DNA from: Pseudomonas sp. FEN
GTDB taxonomy: Bacteria > Pseudomonadota > Gammaproteobacteria > Pseudomonadales > Pseudomonadaceae
Direction of reading: 5' to 3'
Assembly: GCF_904067045.1 (NCBI RefSeq)
Contig: NZ_CAJFDC010000025.1
Coordinates: 1-64,000, forward strand
Length of the DNA stretch: 64,000 nt
Shown: positions 17,488 through 25,876 of the stretch, one piece after another
How positions within the stretch are numbered: the first letter of the stretch is position 1
Layout: each line of letters begins with the position of its first letter
Notes under the pieces: model-generated
Seen by the model: only the letters and a program-made list of their open reading frames with translations
Database searches by the model: none
What the model was told of the DNA's origin: nothing
Made by a program: the position numbers and the translations under genes

Positions 17488-17669
17488 AAAAGCTCCTGAA
17501 TGCCCCGCAAACGGCAAGGGCTGAAGAGCAGCTTAGAGCATCATGGCTAGAGGGAATCTGATGTGGCTCAAGAAAAACCGAGCACGGCTCCTGCCGGGTT
17601 TGTCGACGAAGACATCGGCCATGTACACACTGGATTTTCCTTGGTCATGTAATCTTGCGGCCCTTCGCA

Positions 17670-19607
17670 CTAACGTCGCTCGGGCCATGGACTGGGCTGG
17701 CTTTCCCCCGGTTTGATCTCCAGTCGTTTGAATCGGGAGGCCAATGTCGTCGGTTTGATTCCCAGCAATTGAGCCGCGCCACCCTTGCCAAAGAGTTTGC
17801 CGTCCGCCGCCTTCAGCGCCGCCATCATATTGCTGCGTTCAAGCTCGCGGATCTGCGCATCCGTCAGGATGGTGGGAGGCGGGGAGTCGGCCGTGAGCGT
17901 GTGCTGGGCGACTTTCGGTTCGTCGGGCAAGTCCAGATTCAGATCCGCGCCAACGGAGGTAATCAACGCGCGCTCGATGACGTTTTGCAACTCGCGAATA
18001 TTCCCCGGCCACGAATAGCGTTGCAGCCGTTCGATGTCGCTGTTGCGCAGGCGCCGCCCTGGCATGTTCAAACGCTTTCCGGTCTGTTTGAGAAAGTGCG
18101 CCGCCAGGGGGGCAATATCCATCGGACGTTCACGTAGCGCCGGAGACTGGATAGGAAAAACGTTGAGCCGGAAATACAAGTCTTCACGAAAGTGCTTCGC
18201 GGCGACTTCTTGTCGAAGATCCCTGTTCGTCGCGGCAATGATCCGCACATCGACTTTACGGGTGCGCTCCTCACCGACACGTTCGAACTGGCCTTCCTGC
18301 AAAACCCGCAGCAACTTGCTTTGCAGCTCCAGGGGGATCTCGCCGATTTCATCGAGAAACAACGTACCGCCATCGGCCAGCTCGAAGCGTCCAACCCGAT
18401 CCCGCACGGCGCCGGTAAAGGCGCCACGGATATGCCCGAAGAACTCGCTTTCGAACAGTTCGGCGGGAATCGCCGCGCAATTGACCCGGATCAGTGGGCT
18501 GGCGTTGCGGCGACTGGCTTGGTGGATCGCGCGGGCGATCAGCTCCTTGCCGGTCCCCGACTCGCCATTGATCAGTACGCTGGCATCGGTGGGGGCGACC
18601 ACATCGATCTGCTTGATGATTTTGATGATCGGTTCGCTCTGGCCGACGATCTCGCGGAAGTTGTGTTCGATATGAATCTCTTCCTGCAAGTACGCGTTTT
18701 GTTCTTCGAGCCGCTCCTTGAGTACCTTGAGTTCTGCAAGAGCGTTTTGTAGCTGGCTTTCAGTGCTGCGTCGCTCGGTAATGTCGCGAAACACCACCAC
18801 GGCACCGACGATTTGGCCATCGGAAATGACCGGGGTGCTGGTGAATTCCACTGGAAACCAGCTGCCGTCACGGCGCCAGAACACCTCCTGTCGACCCTCA
18901 TGAACCACACCGTCGCGCACGGCCTTGTAAATCGGGCACTCCTCGACCGGGTAATGGCTACCGTCCGCGTGGGTATGGTGGTGAATGCGATGGATGTTCT
19001 TGCCGATCATGTCCCGCGGTTCCCAACCCAGCATGCGTGCGGCGGCCGGGTTGACAAAGGTGGCCAGGCCCTCGCTGTTGATGCTGTAGATGCCATCGCC
19101 CACCGAGCTGAGCAACAGCTGGTTATCGCGCTCGCTTTCCTGAAACAGATTGAGAATGTTGCGCCACTCGATCAACCCTCCGCGCATGGTGCGCTCGGTG
19201 TGGGCCTGGTCACGCTGGTATTTCTCACGGCTCAGCTCGCGTATCACCAGAATCAGTTGTTGCTCGCCCTTGATCTGCAATGTGGTGGCGGAGATTTCCA
19301 GCTCGATGCGTTCACCGCTTTTGCAGTTGCAACTCAGCTCCTCGGTCCAGCCGTGACCTTTGTCCATCACTGCCTGGGTGAACACGATCAGGTCCGCCAA
19401 TTGGTGGCCGAACAGCTTGCTCACCGGCAGCTCCAGCAGCTCTTGGCGCGGGTAGCCGAGCAGTTTGCAGGTGGCGATGTTCAAGTCACCCAATCGATCG
19501 GAAAACGGATTGAGCAGCGCGATGGCTTCGGCGCAATGCTCGAACACCATGTGCCGCGACGAATACGCCAGATCGGCCCAGCCGTTGAGCGCGTCAGTTT
19601 CGTTCAT
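17670..19607 (-). CDS. nitA: Sigma-54-dependent PAS-AAA-Fis activator of the Nit1C cluster
   Basis: A 645-residue enhancer-binding protein. Two PAS-like domains (about 20-125 and 160-280) precede a coiled-coil linker (282-312) and the AAA+ domain. That domain has Walker A GESGTGKE at 348-355, the sigma-54 contact loop GAFTGA at 395-400 and Walker B TLFLDEIGE at about 415-423. The C-terminal Fis-type helix-turn-helix is near 600-635 (GGAAQLLGIKPTTLASRFKRL). It is divergent from nitB across a 242-bp gap holding a palindromic upstream site, an IHF site and a -24/-12 promoter. This position matches the nitA gene of Pseudomonas Nit1C clusters. No receiver domain is present, so the signal probably comes through the PAS domains. 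Confidence 0.92.
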   Translation of the reverse strand: MNETDALNGWADLAYSSRHMVFEHCAEAIALLNPFSDRLGDLNIATCKLLGYPRQELLELPVSKLFGHQLADLIVFTQAVMDKGHGWTEELSCNCKSGERIELEISATTLQIKGEQQLILVIRELSREKYQRDQAHTERTMRGGLIEWRNILNLFQESERDNQLLLSSVGDGIYSINSEGLATFVNPAAARMLGWEPRDMIGKNIHRIHHHTHADGSHYPVEECPIYKAVRDGVVHEGRQEVFWRRDGSWFPVEFTSTPVISDGQIVGAVVVFRDITERRSTESQLQNALAELKVLKERLEEQNAYLQEEIHIEHNFREIVGQSEPIIKIIKQIDVVAPTDASVLINGESGTGKELIARAIHQASRRNASPLIRVNCAAIPAELFESEFFGHIRGAFTGAVRDRVGRFELADGGTLFLDEIGEIPLELQSKLLRVLQEGQFERVGEERTRKVDVRIIAATNRDLRQEVAAKHFREDLYFRLNVFPIQSPALRERPMDIAPLAAHFLKQTGKRLNMPGRRLRNSDIERLQRYSWPGNIRELQNVIERALITSVGADLNLDLPDEPKVAQHTLTADSPPPTILTDAQIRELERSNMMAALKAADGKLFGKGGAAQLLGIKPTTLASRFKRLEIKPGESQPSPWPERR

Positions 19608-19633
19608 GGGTACGAAATCTCGTGATTTATCGC

Positions 19634-19663
19634 TACGAATATTCGTATTTCTACGGGAATACG
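19634..19663. promoter_or_regulatory. Candidate NitA upstream activating site
   Basis: A perfect 14-bp palindrome TACGAATATTCGTA (19634-19647) overlaps a second inverted repeat, CGTATT (19644-19649) with AATACG (19658-19663). The pair sits about 130-160 bp upstream of the predicted nitB transcription start, the usual distance for enhancer binding by sigma-54 activators, and only 27 bp from the nitA start, so it could also mediate nitA autoregulation. Confidence 0.6.
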
Positions 19664-19724
19664 TGAATCGCCGATAGCATCAGATGCACCCGGAAAAACC
19701 GGATCAGATTGGCATTCTCAACCT

Positions 19725-19737
19725 AATCAAGCACTTA
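19725..19737 (+). promoter_or_regulatory. IHF-binding site, perfect consensus
   Basis: AATCAAGCACTTA matches the IHF consensus WATCAA-N4-TTR exactly. It lies between the putative enhancer site and the -24/-12 promoter, where IHF bending would bring the activator to sigma-54 polymerase. Confidence 0.6.
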
Positions 19738-19765
19738 GAAATGTACGGAAATTAATTTTATTTCC

Positions 19766-19781
19766 TGGCACGGCGTTCGCT
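19766..19781 (+). promoter_or_regulatory. Sigma-54 (-24/-12) promoter of nitBCDEFGH
   Basis: TGGCACGGCGTTCGCT has the invariant GG (19767-19768) and GC (19779-19780) separated by 10 bp and differs from the TGGCACG-N4-TTGCW consensus at one base. Transcription should begin near 19792, leaving a leader of about 58 bases before nitB, whose start has GGAGAG upstream. Confidence 0.8.
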
Positions 19782-19849
19782 CTCTCTCCAGTAACCCGGC
19801 AGCCCGTCCAGGCTGACGTTCAAACAGCAAAAAACTGGAGAGCAACACC

Positions 19850-20332
19850 ATGCCTATCGTGGATATCCCCCATTACAAAGACGGCGACTTCCTGGTCAAT
19901 TACGAAGAAAAGGTCTTCGAGGACATCAAAGCCGAACCCGGTGAAAAAGTCCTGATCACCTTCCACACCATCGCCTTCGAGGGCTCCATTGGCCTGGTCA
20001 ACATGCTTCAGGCCAAGCGGCTGCTGCGCAAAGGCTTCGAAACCAAAATCCTGCTGTACGGGCCAGGCGTGCAACTGGGGGTGCAACGTGGTTTTCCGAC
20101 CCTGGGGGCAGAAGCGTTCCCCGGTCACTTGGCAGTGAACAAGCAACTTGTCCAGTTCATGGAAGAGGGCGGTGAGGTCTATGCCTGCCGTTTTGCCCTG
20201 CAAGCGTTGTACGGCCAGACCGAGAAAGCGCTGATCGAAGGCATCCGCCCGATCAACCCGCTGGATGTGATGGACCTGCGCCTGCTGATGCGCCGTGAAG
20301 GCGCGATGATCATCGATACCTGGACCGCCTGA
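19850..20332 (+). CDS. nitB: Nit1C protein NitB (MSMEG_0572 family)
   Basis: A 160-residue cytoplasmic protein, first gene of the Nit1C operon. It begins MPIVDIPHYKDGDFLVNYEE and contains GEKVLITFHTIAFEGSIGLV and FETKILLYGPGVQLGVQRGF, resembling the DsrE-like fold of the MSMEG_0572 nitrogen-starvation family. Conserved Cys in the EVYACRFALQALYG segment fits that fold. Its biochemical role in cyanide or nitrile use is not established. A GGAGAG ribosome site stands 10 bp before the ATG. It is separated from nitC by a 136-bp gap holding a REP pair, the only sizeable gap in the operon. Confidence 0.88.
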   Translation: MPIVDIPHYKDGDFLVNYEEKVFEDIKAEPGEKVLITFHTIAFEGSIGLVNMLQAKRLLRKGFETKILLYGPGVQLGVQRGFPTLGAEAFPGHLAVNKQLVQFMEEGGEVYACRFALQALYGQTEKALIEGIRPINPLDVMDLRLLMRREGAMIIDTWTA

Positions 20333-20348
20333 CAGCACAGCCCGCGTT

Positions 20349-20423
20349 GTGGGAGCGAGCTTGCTCGCGATGGGTGAATCTGACACCGCGTCTCGCCCGA
20401 ATCGCAGGCAAGCCAGCTCCCAC
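20349..20423. repeat. REP pair (REPIN) of the Pseudomonas type
   Basis: Two inverted copies of a Pseudomonas REP sequence: the left begins GTGGGAGCGAGCTTGCTCGC and the right ends GGCAAGCCAGCTCCCAC. They flank a short spacer. REP pairs are usually extragenic and move through RAYT transposases; none is in this window. Lying between nitB and nitC in the same transcript, the folded RNA could stabilise or attenuate the message. Confidence 0.85.
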
Positions 20424-20468
20424 GGGGCGCCGTGCAACTGACAAAACACACTGACCTCAGGAATCATC

Positions 20469-21446
20469 ATGGCCATTATTCGCGCAGCCGCCGTACAGAT
20501 CAGCCCGGTGCTTTACAGCCGCGAAGGCACCGTGGACAAGGTCTGCCAACAGATCATCGCCCTCGGTCGACAAGGTGTGCGGTTCGCCGTGTTTCCGGAA
20601 ACGGTGGTGCCTTACTACCCGTATTTTTCATTTGTGCAGCCAGCATTTGCCATGGGCGCACAACACCTCAAATTGCTCGATCAGTCCGTAACCGTCCCGT
20701 CCGCCGCCACCTTGGCGATTGGCGAGGCCTGCAAACAAGCGGAGATGGTCGTGTCCATCGGCGTCAATGAACGCGATGGCGGCACGATCTACAATGCGCA
20801 ATTGCTGTTCGATGCCGACGGCCGCCTGATTCAGCATCGACGCAAAATCACCCCGACCTACCATGAGCGCATGGTCTGGGGGCAGGGCGATGGTTCCGGC
20901 CTGCGCGCCATCGACAGTGCGGTCGGGCGCATCGGCTCGCTGGCGTGTTGGGAACATTACAACCCGCTGGCCCGCTATGCCCTGATGGCGGACGGCGAGC
21001 AGATCCATGCCGCGATGTTTCCCGGCTCGTTGGTGGGCGATATTTTCGCCGAACAGATCGAAGTCACTATTCGTCATCACGCCCTGGAATCCGGCTGTTT
21101 CGTGGTCAACGCCACCGCCTGGCTGGACGCCGACCAGCAGGGCCAGATCATGCAGGACAGCGGTTGCGGCCCTGGCCCGATCTCGGGGGGCTGCTTCACC
21201 GCGATCGTTTCACCTGAAGGCAAATTGCTCGGTGAACCGCTGCGGTCCGGCGAAGGCGTGGTGATTGCCGACCTCGACCTGGCCTTGATCGACAAGCGTA
21301 AACGGATGATGGATTCGGTCGGGCACTACAGCCGTCCGGAACTGCTCAGCCTGCTGATCGACCGCACGCCAACGGCGCATGTACATGAGCGAGCCGCGCA
21401 TGTTGCGGCGGTTGCCGTCGAGGAGCTCGAACATGCAAGTCAATGA
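20469..21446 (+). CDS. nitC: Nitrilase NitC (cyanide/nitrile hydrolysis)
   Basis: A 325-residue member of the nitrilase superfamily, branch 1. The catalytic triad is intact: E44 in FPETVVPYYPY, K126 in HRRKITPTYHERMVWG and C160 in SLACWEHYNPLARY. The enzyme hydrolyses nitriles to the acid and ammonia. Within Nit1C clusters of cyanotrophic Pseudomonas, this gene is the one needed for growth on cyanide as nitrogen source. AGGAA is 5 bp before the ATG. The stop overlaps the start of nitD by 14 bp, indicating translational coupling. Confidence 0.95.
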   Translation: MAIIRAAAVQISPVLYSREGTVDKVCQQIIALGRQGVRFAVFPETVVPYYPYFSFVQPAFAMGAQHLKLLDQSVTVPSAATLAIGEACKQAEMVVSIGVNERDGGTIYNAQLLFDADGRLIQHRRKITPTYHERMVWGQGDGSGLRAIDSAVGRIGSLACWEHYNPLARYALMADGEQIHAAMFPGSLVGDIFAEQIEVTIRHHALESGCFVVNATAWLDADQQGQIMQDSGCGPGPISGGCFTAIVSPEGKLLGEPLRSGEGVVIADLDLALIDKRKRMMDSVGHYSRPELLSLLIDRTPTAHVHERAAHVAAVAVEELEHASQ

Positions 21447-22515
21447 ATTGTTGGCCGAGTTGCAGTGCCATGGCGTGCGCTGGCCGGCTGCTCAGAACGG
21501 CTTGTCTCGACAAGGTGGCGCGGGTCCGTCCGACCACAAGGCACTGAGTTTCGGTAGCCGGACCATGATGGTGCCGATCCTTAATCAGGCCTCTCGGGAC
21601 TCGCCCTATCAAGCACAGCCCAGCGCCGATGGCAGCCAGGCGCTGATCTTTCGCGAGGGGCGCCAGGTTGGTCAGGTTCAGATGCCCGGAGTGCCGAAGT
21701 TCTACGGTTTGAGCACCGCCGAGGGTATTCCCTACTGGAAAATTGCCACTCTGCACAGCCGCGATGTGCTCGCGACCACGGTGTTGCAACACTGCATCCG
21801 CTTCAATGATCGCGGCAGTTCCTGCCAATTCTGCGCCATCGGCCAGTCCCTGGCGGCGGGCAAGACCATCGCCCGTAAACGTCCACAGCAACTGGCGGAA
21901 GTGGCGAAAGCCGCGGTGGAGCTCGATGGCGTCAAGCACATGGTGATGACTACCGGCACCCCGCAAACCCCGGACCGGGGCGCGGCGATTCTGTGTGAGT
22001 CCGCGGCGGCGGTGACCGCCGCTGTCGATCTGCCGATTCAGGCGCAGTGCGAGCCGCCGGATGACGATCACTGGTTTCAACGCCTGGCCGACAGCGGCGT
22101 GGTGTCGTTGGGCATGCACCTGGAGGCGGTCACCGATGAAGTGCGCCAACGGATCATGCCAGGCAAGGCCGAAGTGCCGCTGAGTCGGTATTTCGAGGCC
22201 TTCGGCGCGGCGGTCGAAGTGTTCGGTCGCGGTCAGGTCAGCACCTACATCCTCGCTGGCCTGGGCGACAGCGAAGCGGCGATCAGCGAGATGAGCGAGC
22301 GTTTGTGCGCGCTGGGCGTGTACCCATTCGTGGTGCCGTTCGTGCCTATCGACGGCACGCCGTTGGCCCATCACCCGAAACCCGACAGCGCGATGATGGC
22401 CCGACTCTATCCGCGGATCGGCGCGAGCTTGCGCCGTCACGGTTTGCACTCGGATCAGATCAACGCCGGTTGCGCCAAATGCGGCGCGTGCTCGGCCCTG
22501 AAGAGCTATGAATAA
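21433..22515 (+). CDS. nitD: Radical SAM protein NitD (MSMEG_0568 family)
   Basis: A 360-residue radical S-adenosylmethionine enzyme. The cluster motif is unusual for the superfamily: C121-x9-C131-x2-C134 in HCIRFNDRGSSCQFC, instead of CX3CX2C, as seen in the MSMEG_0568 family. The extreme C-terminus carries a second Cys group, GCAKCGACSAL, which may bind another iron-sulfur cluster. An ATG 18 codons upstream is in frame, but GAGGAGC precedes the ATG at 21433, which overlaps the nitC stop. Its reaction is unknown; it is part of the conserved seven-gene Nit1C set. Confidence 0.9.
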   Translation: MQVNELLAELQCHGVRWPAAQNGLSRQGGAGPSDHKALSFGSRTMMVPILNQASRDSPYQAQPSADGSQALIFREGRQVGQVQMPGVPKFYGLSTAEGIPYWKIATLHSRDVLATTVLQHCIRFNDRGSSCQFCAIGQSLAAGKTIARKRPQQLAEVAKAAVELDGVKHMVMTTGTPQTPDRGAAILCESAAAVTAAVDLPIQAQCEPPDDDHWFQRLADSGVVSLGMHLEAVTDEVRQRIMPGKAEVPLSRYFEAFGAAVEVFGRGQVSTYILAGLGDSEAAISEMSERLCALGVYPFVVPFVPIDGTPLAHHPKPDSAMMARLYPRIGASLRRHGLHSDQINAGCAKCGACSALKSYE

Positions 22516-22529
22516 GCCGGAGAATCCTC

Positions 22530-23090
22530 ATGCCGAATCTCGCCTTTGCCTTGGTCGACAGCACCTTCGAACCGTTTCGAGCCGCTGAACTGGTGGTCAA
22601 ACCCGCCAGCGAGAACTGGGAGAAACAGGCCTATTTCGCCCTGCGGCGTTCGGTGTTCTCCGATGAGCAGCAACTGCTGGCGCAGGACAAGGACCGCCAT
22701 GATTTCCAGGCAATCGCCATCGTCGCCCTGGCCAGCAATTGCGGGATCTGCGATCAGGTGGTGGGCGCGGTGCGCATTTATCAGCCCGAGCCGGGCCTGT
22801 GGTTTGGTGGCCGGTTGTGTGTGGCACCGGCGTATCGGCGGCACAGTATGATCGGCAAGGCCTTGGTCAACGAGGCGGTGTCACTGGCCAAGGACCTGGG
22901 CTGCGAGGTCTTTCGCGCGACCGTGCAGGCGCAGAACGAAGTCTATTTCCATGGCTTGCGCTGGCAAACCCTCGAACAACTGGAGTTGCTCGGGCAGCCG
23001 CATTGTTTGATGCAGGCGGATTTACCGAGCTACCCGCTGATGCCGCGTCAGGTCTCATTGCGTGCGTTGAAGGTGGCTCGTCATGAATGA
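22530..23090 (+). CDS. nitE: GNAT-type acetyltransferase NitE (MSMEG_0567 family)
   Basis: A 186-residue protein with a GNAT fold: YFALRRSVFSDEQQLL in the N-terminal half, then GAVRIYQPEPGLWFGGRLCV and APAYRRHSMIGKALVNEAV, which matches the acetyl-CoA loop region (R/Q-x-x-G/A motif, here RRHSMIGKAL). It is the usual MSMEG_0567-like acyltransferase of Nit1C clusters. Gap to nitD is 14 bp, and its 3' end overlaps nitF by 8 bp. The acceptor is unknown. Confidence 0.88.
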   Translation: MPNLAFALVDSTFEPFRAAELVVKPASENWEKQAYFALRRSVFSDEQQLLAQDKDRHDFQAIAIVALASNCGICDQVVGAVRIYQPEPGLWFGGRLCVAPAYRRHSMIGKALVNEAVSLAKDLGCEVFRATVQAQNEVYFHGLRWQTLEQLELLGQPHCLMQADLPSYPLMPRQVSLRALKVARHE

Positions 23091-24114
23091 CATTCTGGAT
23101 TTGACGGTGCTGCTCGACACCTTGCGCGGTACGCCGGCAATGCGTTCGAAACAAGCGATCCAGCAGCCTGTCGCCGTTATCGGAGGGGCAAAGCCATCGC
23201 TGAGCCGCGAGCAGCTTTATGCCTTGCCTGGCGATGACACCGCCGCCATTGCCTGTGGCGATCATTTTCAGCTGCTGGCCATCGAAGGCATGTTGCCGGT
23301 CTTTGTTGAGGTGGCGCCATGGTTTGCCGGCTGGTCGGCGGTCATGGCCAATGTCAGCGACATCACCGCCATGGGCGGGCGTGCCACGGCGGTGGTCGAT
23401 GCTTTCTGGCATCACGACAACGGCGCCGCCCGCGAACTGTTGGCGGGTATTCGTGCGGCCTGCGAAGCCTATGGCTTGTTGCTGGCCGGCGGGCATACCA
23501 GTCTCGTGGTGGGTAACCCGACCGTTCTGGCGGTGGCGATTACCGGCACGGCCCACAAATTACTCTCGACCTTGCATGTCGCTCCCGGCCAGGTCATTGC
23601 CATGGCGGTGGACCTTGAAGGGTATTGGCATGCCGATAGCACTTACTGGAAAGCCTTCGAAGGCGTACCGGCTGAACGCCTGCGCAGCAAACTCGAAGTG
23701 CTGCCGCGACTGGCCGAAGCCGAACTGTTGTACGCAGCCAAAGACATCAGCAACGCCGGAGTACTCGGCAGCTTGTTGATGCTGCTGGAAACCCGCGGCT
23801 GCGGTGCGACGATCGATTTGAATGCGCTGCCGTGCCCGCCGGATGCCGACCTCGCTCGGTGGTTGCAGGTGTTCCCCAGCTACGGCTTTTTGATGACGCT
23901 GGAGGCGCGTGACTGGGCGCAAGTACAGACCGCGTTCGCCTTCGAAGGGGTGCGTTGCGAGCGCCTCGGCTGGGTCGATTCCAGCGGCGTGCTGAACGTG
24001 CGGGTCGGCGAGCAACGCGCAGAATTCTGGAACCTGCATGAGCAGGCGTTTACCGGCTTCAGCTACCCCGATATCGACCTGACCCCTTTGAATCTCAAGC
24101 AACAGGAGCACTGA
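23083..24114 (+). CDS. nitF: AIR synthase-related protein NitF (sll0787 family)
   Basis: A 343-residue protein with the two-domain PurM/SelD/ThiL-like fold. The N-terminal half has LPGDDTAAIACGDHFQLLAI and ANVSDITAMGGRATAVVDAF, the phosphate/metal loops of this family, and AGGHTSLVVGNPTVLAVAIT. The C-terminal half has AAKDISNAGVLGSLLMLLE. It is an ATP-dependent enzyme by family, but its substrate in the Nit1C pathway is unknown. It starts within nitE (8-bp overlap) and ends 1 bp before nitG, consistent with tight coupling. Confidence 0.9.
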   Translation: MNDILDLTVLLDTLRGTPAMRSKQAIQQPVAVIGGAKPSLSREQLYALPGDDTAAIACGDHFQLLAIEGMLPVFVEVAPWFAGWSAVMANVSDITAMGGRATAVVDAFWHHDNGAARELLAGIRAACEAYGLLLAGGHTSLVVGNPTVLAVAITGTAHKLLSTLHVAPGQVIAMAVDLEGYWHADSTYWKAFEGVPAERLRSKLEVLPRLAEAELLYAAKDISNAGVLGSLLMLLETRGCGATIDLNALPCPPDADLARWLQVFPSYGFLMTLEARDWAQVQTAFAFEGVRCERLGWVDSSGVLNVRVGEQRAEFWNLHEQAFTGFSYPDIDLTPLNLKQQEH

Positions 24115-24115
24115 C

Positions 24116-24451
24116 ATGCCCGCCGTCAATTTCAGAATTCGTTGGCCCAATGGCAAGGAAGCGACCGGCTATTCGCCTTCGACCGTGATTTACCAATATC
24201 TGGAGGAGGGCGTCAGTTATTCATTGCCGGATTTTCTGCAGCGAATCGAAAACGCCTTGAACAATGCCTCGGAGCGGGTCAAGCAGGTCAAGGGCTTCTA
24301 TTGCAGTTCGGCCATGGACACCTTGAGCTCGCTCAAGGGCCAGGCCAGCTATTTCGTCGAGCCAACCCACGCCAGCGGGCAGGTGGAGATTCTCAGCATG
24401 CGTATCGAGGGCGCCGGCCAGGTGCTCGGAACCGGCTGGAGTTCATTCTGA
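24116..24451 (+). CDS. nitG: Small Nit1C protein NitG (MSMEG_0570 family)
   Basis: A 111-residue soluble protein of the MSMEG_0570 nitrogen-starvation family. It opens MPAVNFRIRWPNGKEATGYS followed by SPSTVIYQYLEEG, and later has RVKQVKGFYCSSAMDTLSSL. No catalytic motif is obvious. It is always found with nitF and nitH homologues in Nit1C clusters, so it probably belongs to the same modification pathway or complex. Confidence 0.85.
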   Translation: MPAVNFRIRWPNGKEATGYSPSTVIYQYLEEGVSYSLPDFLQRIENALNNASERVKQVKGFYCSSAMDTLSSLKGQASYFVEPTHASGQVEILSMRIEGAGQVLGTGWSSF

Positions 24452-24503
24452 TTCATCGATTTTTTCATGTAACCCTTTTCGTTACCGAGTACCGGAGCAT
24501 CCC

Positions 24504-25805
24504 ATGACCAGCCAACTCACCTCAATCAAACCTCCCCATCACAGCGTGATCGTCGTCGGCGGTGGGCAGGCCGGATTATCCGCCAGCTATTACCTGCAGC
24601 AGCAAGGTATCGATCATCTGCTCCTGGAAAAACATAGCCTGACCCACACCTGGCGCGACCAGCGCTGGGATGCGTTCAGCCTGGTGACGCCCAACTGGCA
24701 GTGCGCGTTGCCGGGCTACACCTATACAGATGATTTCAAGGGCAGCGATCCTCACGGATTCATGAAAAAGGACGAGATCAACCAATACCTCGCCGGCTTC
24801 GTCCAGTCGGTCAACGCCCCGGTCCGCGAAGGTGTTACGGTGCAGCGTGTGGTCCCGCGCGCCGCCGGTGGTTTCAAGGTGCACACCTCCCAGGGCGAGT
24901 TCAGCGCCGATCAGGTGATCGTCGCCTCCGGTGGCTATCACACGCCGATCATCCCGCGCCTGGCCGAGCGCTTGCCGGCAGACATTCAGCAGATTCACTC
25001 CGAGCAGTATCGCAATCCGCAAGCCTTGCCCGCCGGCAATGTGCTGGTGGTCGGTTCGGGGCAGTCGGGTGCGCAAATTGCCGAAGATCTGCACTTGGCC
25101 GGTCGCAAGGTTTATCTGGCGGTGGGTGATGCGCCGCGTTGCGCGCGGTTCTACCGCGGCAAGGACGTGGTTGATTGGCTGGCGCAGATGGGTTACTACG
25201 AGATCGGCGTGGACACACATCCTTTGCGTGAAGGCGTGCGCGATAATACCAACCACTACGTCACGGGGCGCGATGGTGGACGTGACATCGATCTGCGCAG
25301 CTTCGCGCGTGAAGGGATGGAGTTGTTGGGGCGGCTTGAGGAGCTGCAAGGTGATCGGTTGCACTTTGCCAAGAACCTGAGCGAGAGCCTGGACAGCGCG
25401 GATGCGGTCTATAACCGGATCAATGCCTCAATCGACAAATATATCGAAGAACATTCGATTGTTGCTCCGCCGGGCGGAGTTTACCTGCCGGTTTGGGCAC
25501 CTGGGCCGGAGCGTGGCGATTTGGCTCTCAAGGAGGAAGGTATCACCAGCATCATCTGGTGCATTGGCTTCAGTCCGGATTTCAGTTGGGTCGAGGCGCC
25601 GGTGTTCAACGGGCGCGGGCATCCGGGTCATCAACGGGGAGTGACAGCGCAGCCGGGCTTGTACTTCCTCGGATTGCCATGGTTATACACGTGGGGCTCG
25701 GGGCGTTTCTCGGGCGTGGCGCGAGACGCGCAGTATCTGGTGCGGTACATTGCCGAGCGAGCGCTTGAGAGTGCGTCACAGCAGCGGCGTTCGGCCGCGG
25801 GTTAG
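24504..25805 (+). CDS. nitH: FAD-dependent oxidoreductase NitH (MSMEG_0569 family)
   Basis: A 433-residue flavoprotein similar to Baeyer-Villiger/flavin-containing monooxygenases. The first Rossmann motif is VIVVGGGQAGLSASYYL (about 13-29) for FAD, the second NVLVVGSGQSGAQIAEDL (about 176-193) for NAD(P)H. Between them lies the VASGGYHTPIIP linker. It is the last gene of the Nit1C operon; a strong hairpin follows 2 bp after the stop. It probably oxidises the compound processed by NitD-NitG; the true substrate is unknown. Confidence 0.9.
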   Translation: MTSQLTSIKPPHHSVIVVGGGQAGLSASYYLQQQGIDHLLLEKHSLTHTWRDQRWDAFSLVTPNWQCALPGYTYTDDFKGSDPHGFMKKDEINQYLAGFVQSVNAPVREGVTVQRVVPRAAGGFKVHTSQGEFSADQVIVASGGYHTPIIPRLAERLPADIQQIHSEQYRNPQALPAGNVLVVGSGQSGAQIAEDLHLAGRKVYLAVGDAPRCARFYRGKDVVDWLAQMGYYEIGVDTHPLREGVRDNTNHYVTGRDGGRDIDLRSFAREGMELLGRLEELQGDRLHFAKNLSESLDSADAVYNRINASIDKYIEEHSIVAPPGGVYLPVWAPGPERGDLALKEEGITSIIWCIGFSPDFSWVEAPVFNGRGHPGHQRGVTAQPGLYFLGLPWLYTWGSGRFSGVARDAQYLVRYIAERALESASQQRRSAAG

Positions 25806-25807
25806 GT

Positions 25808-25833
25808 CTCTGGCATGCCTGCCCATGCCAGAG
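25808..25833. terminator. Strong hairpin after nitH
   Basis: A perfect 10-bp stem, CTCTGGCATG paired with CATGCCAGAG, with a 6-base loop starts 2 bp after the nitH stop. No T-run follows on either strand, so it is either a Rho-assisted end or an mRNA 3' stabiliser. It lies between the convergent ends of nitH and the dehydratase gene and could serve both. Confidence 0.55.
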
Positions 25834-25876
25834 GCCCGCAGGCCTTGCCTGAGAATTCGCCGAAGGCTTGCCGTTG

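Noticed and set aside
17582..17597. Possible second sigma-54 promoter (minus strand) before the FrdB-like gene
   Set aside because: GG-N10-GC spacing is right, but about three consensus positions are wrong, so it is too weak to call.
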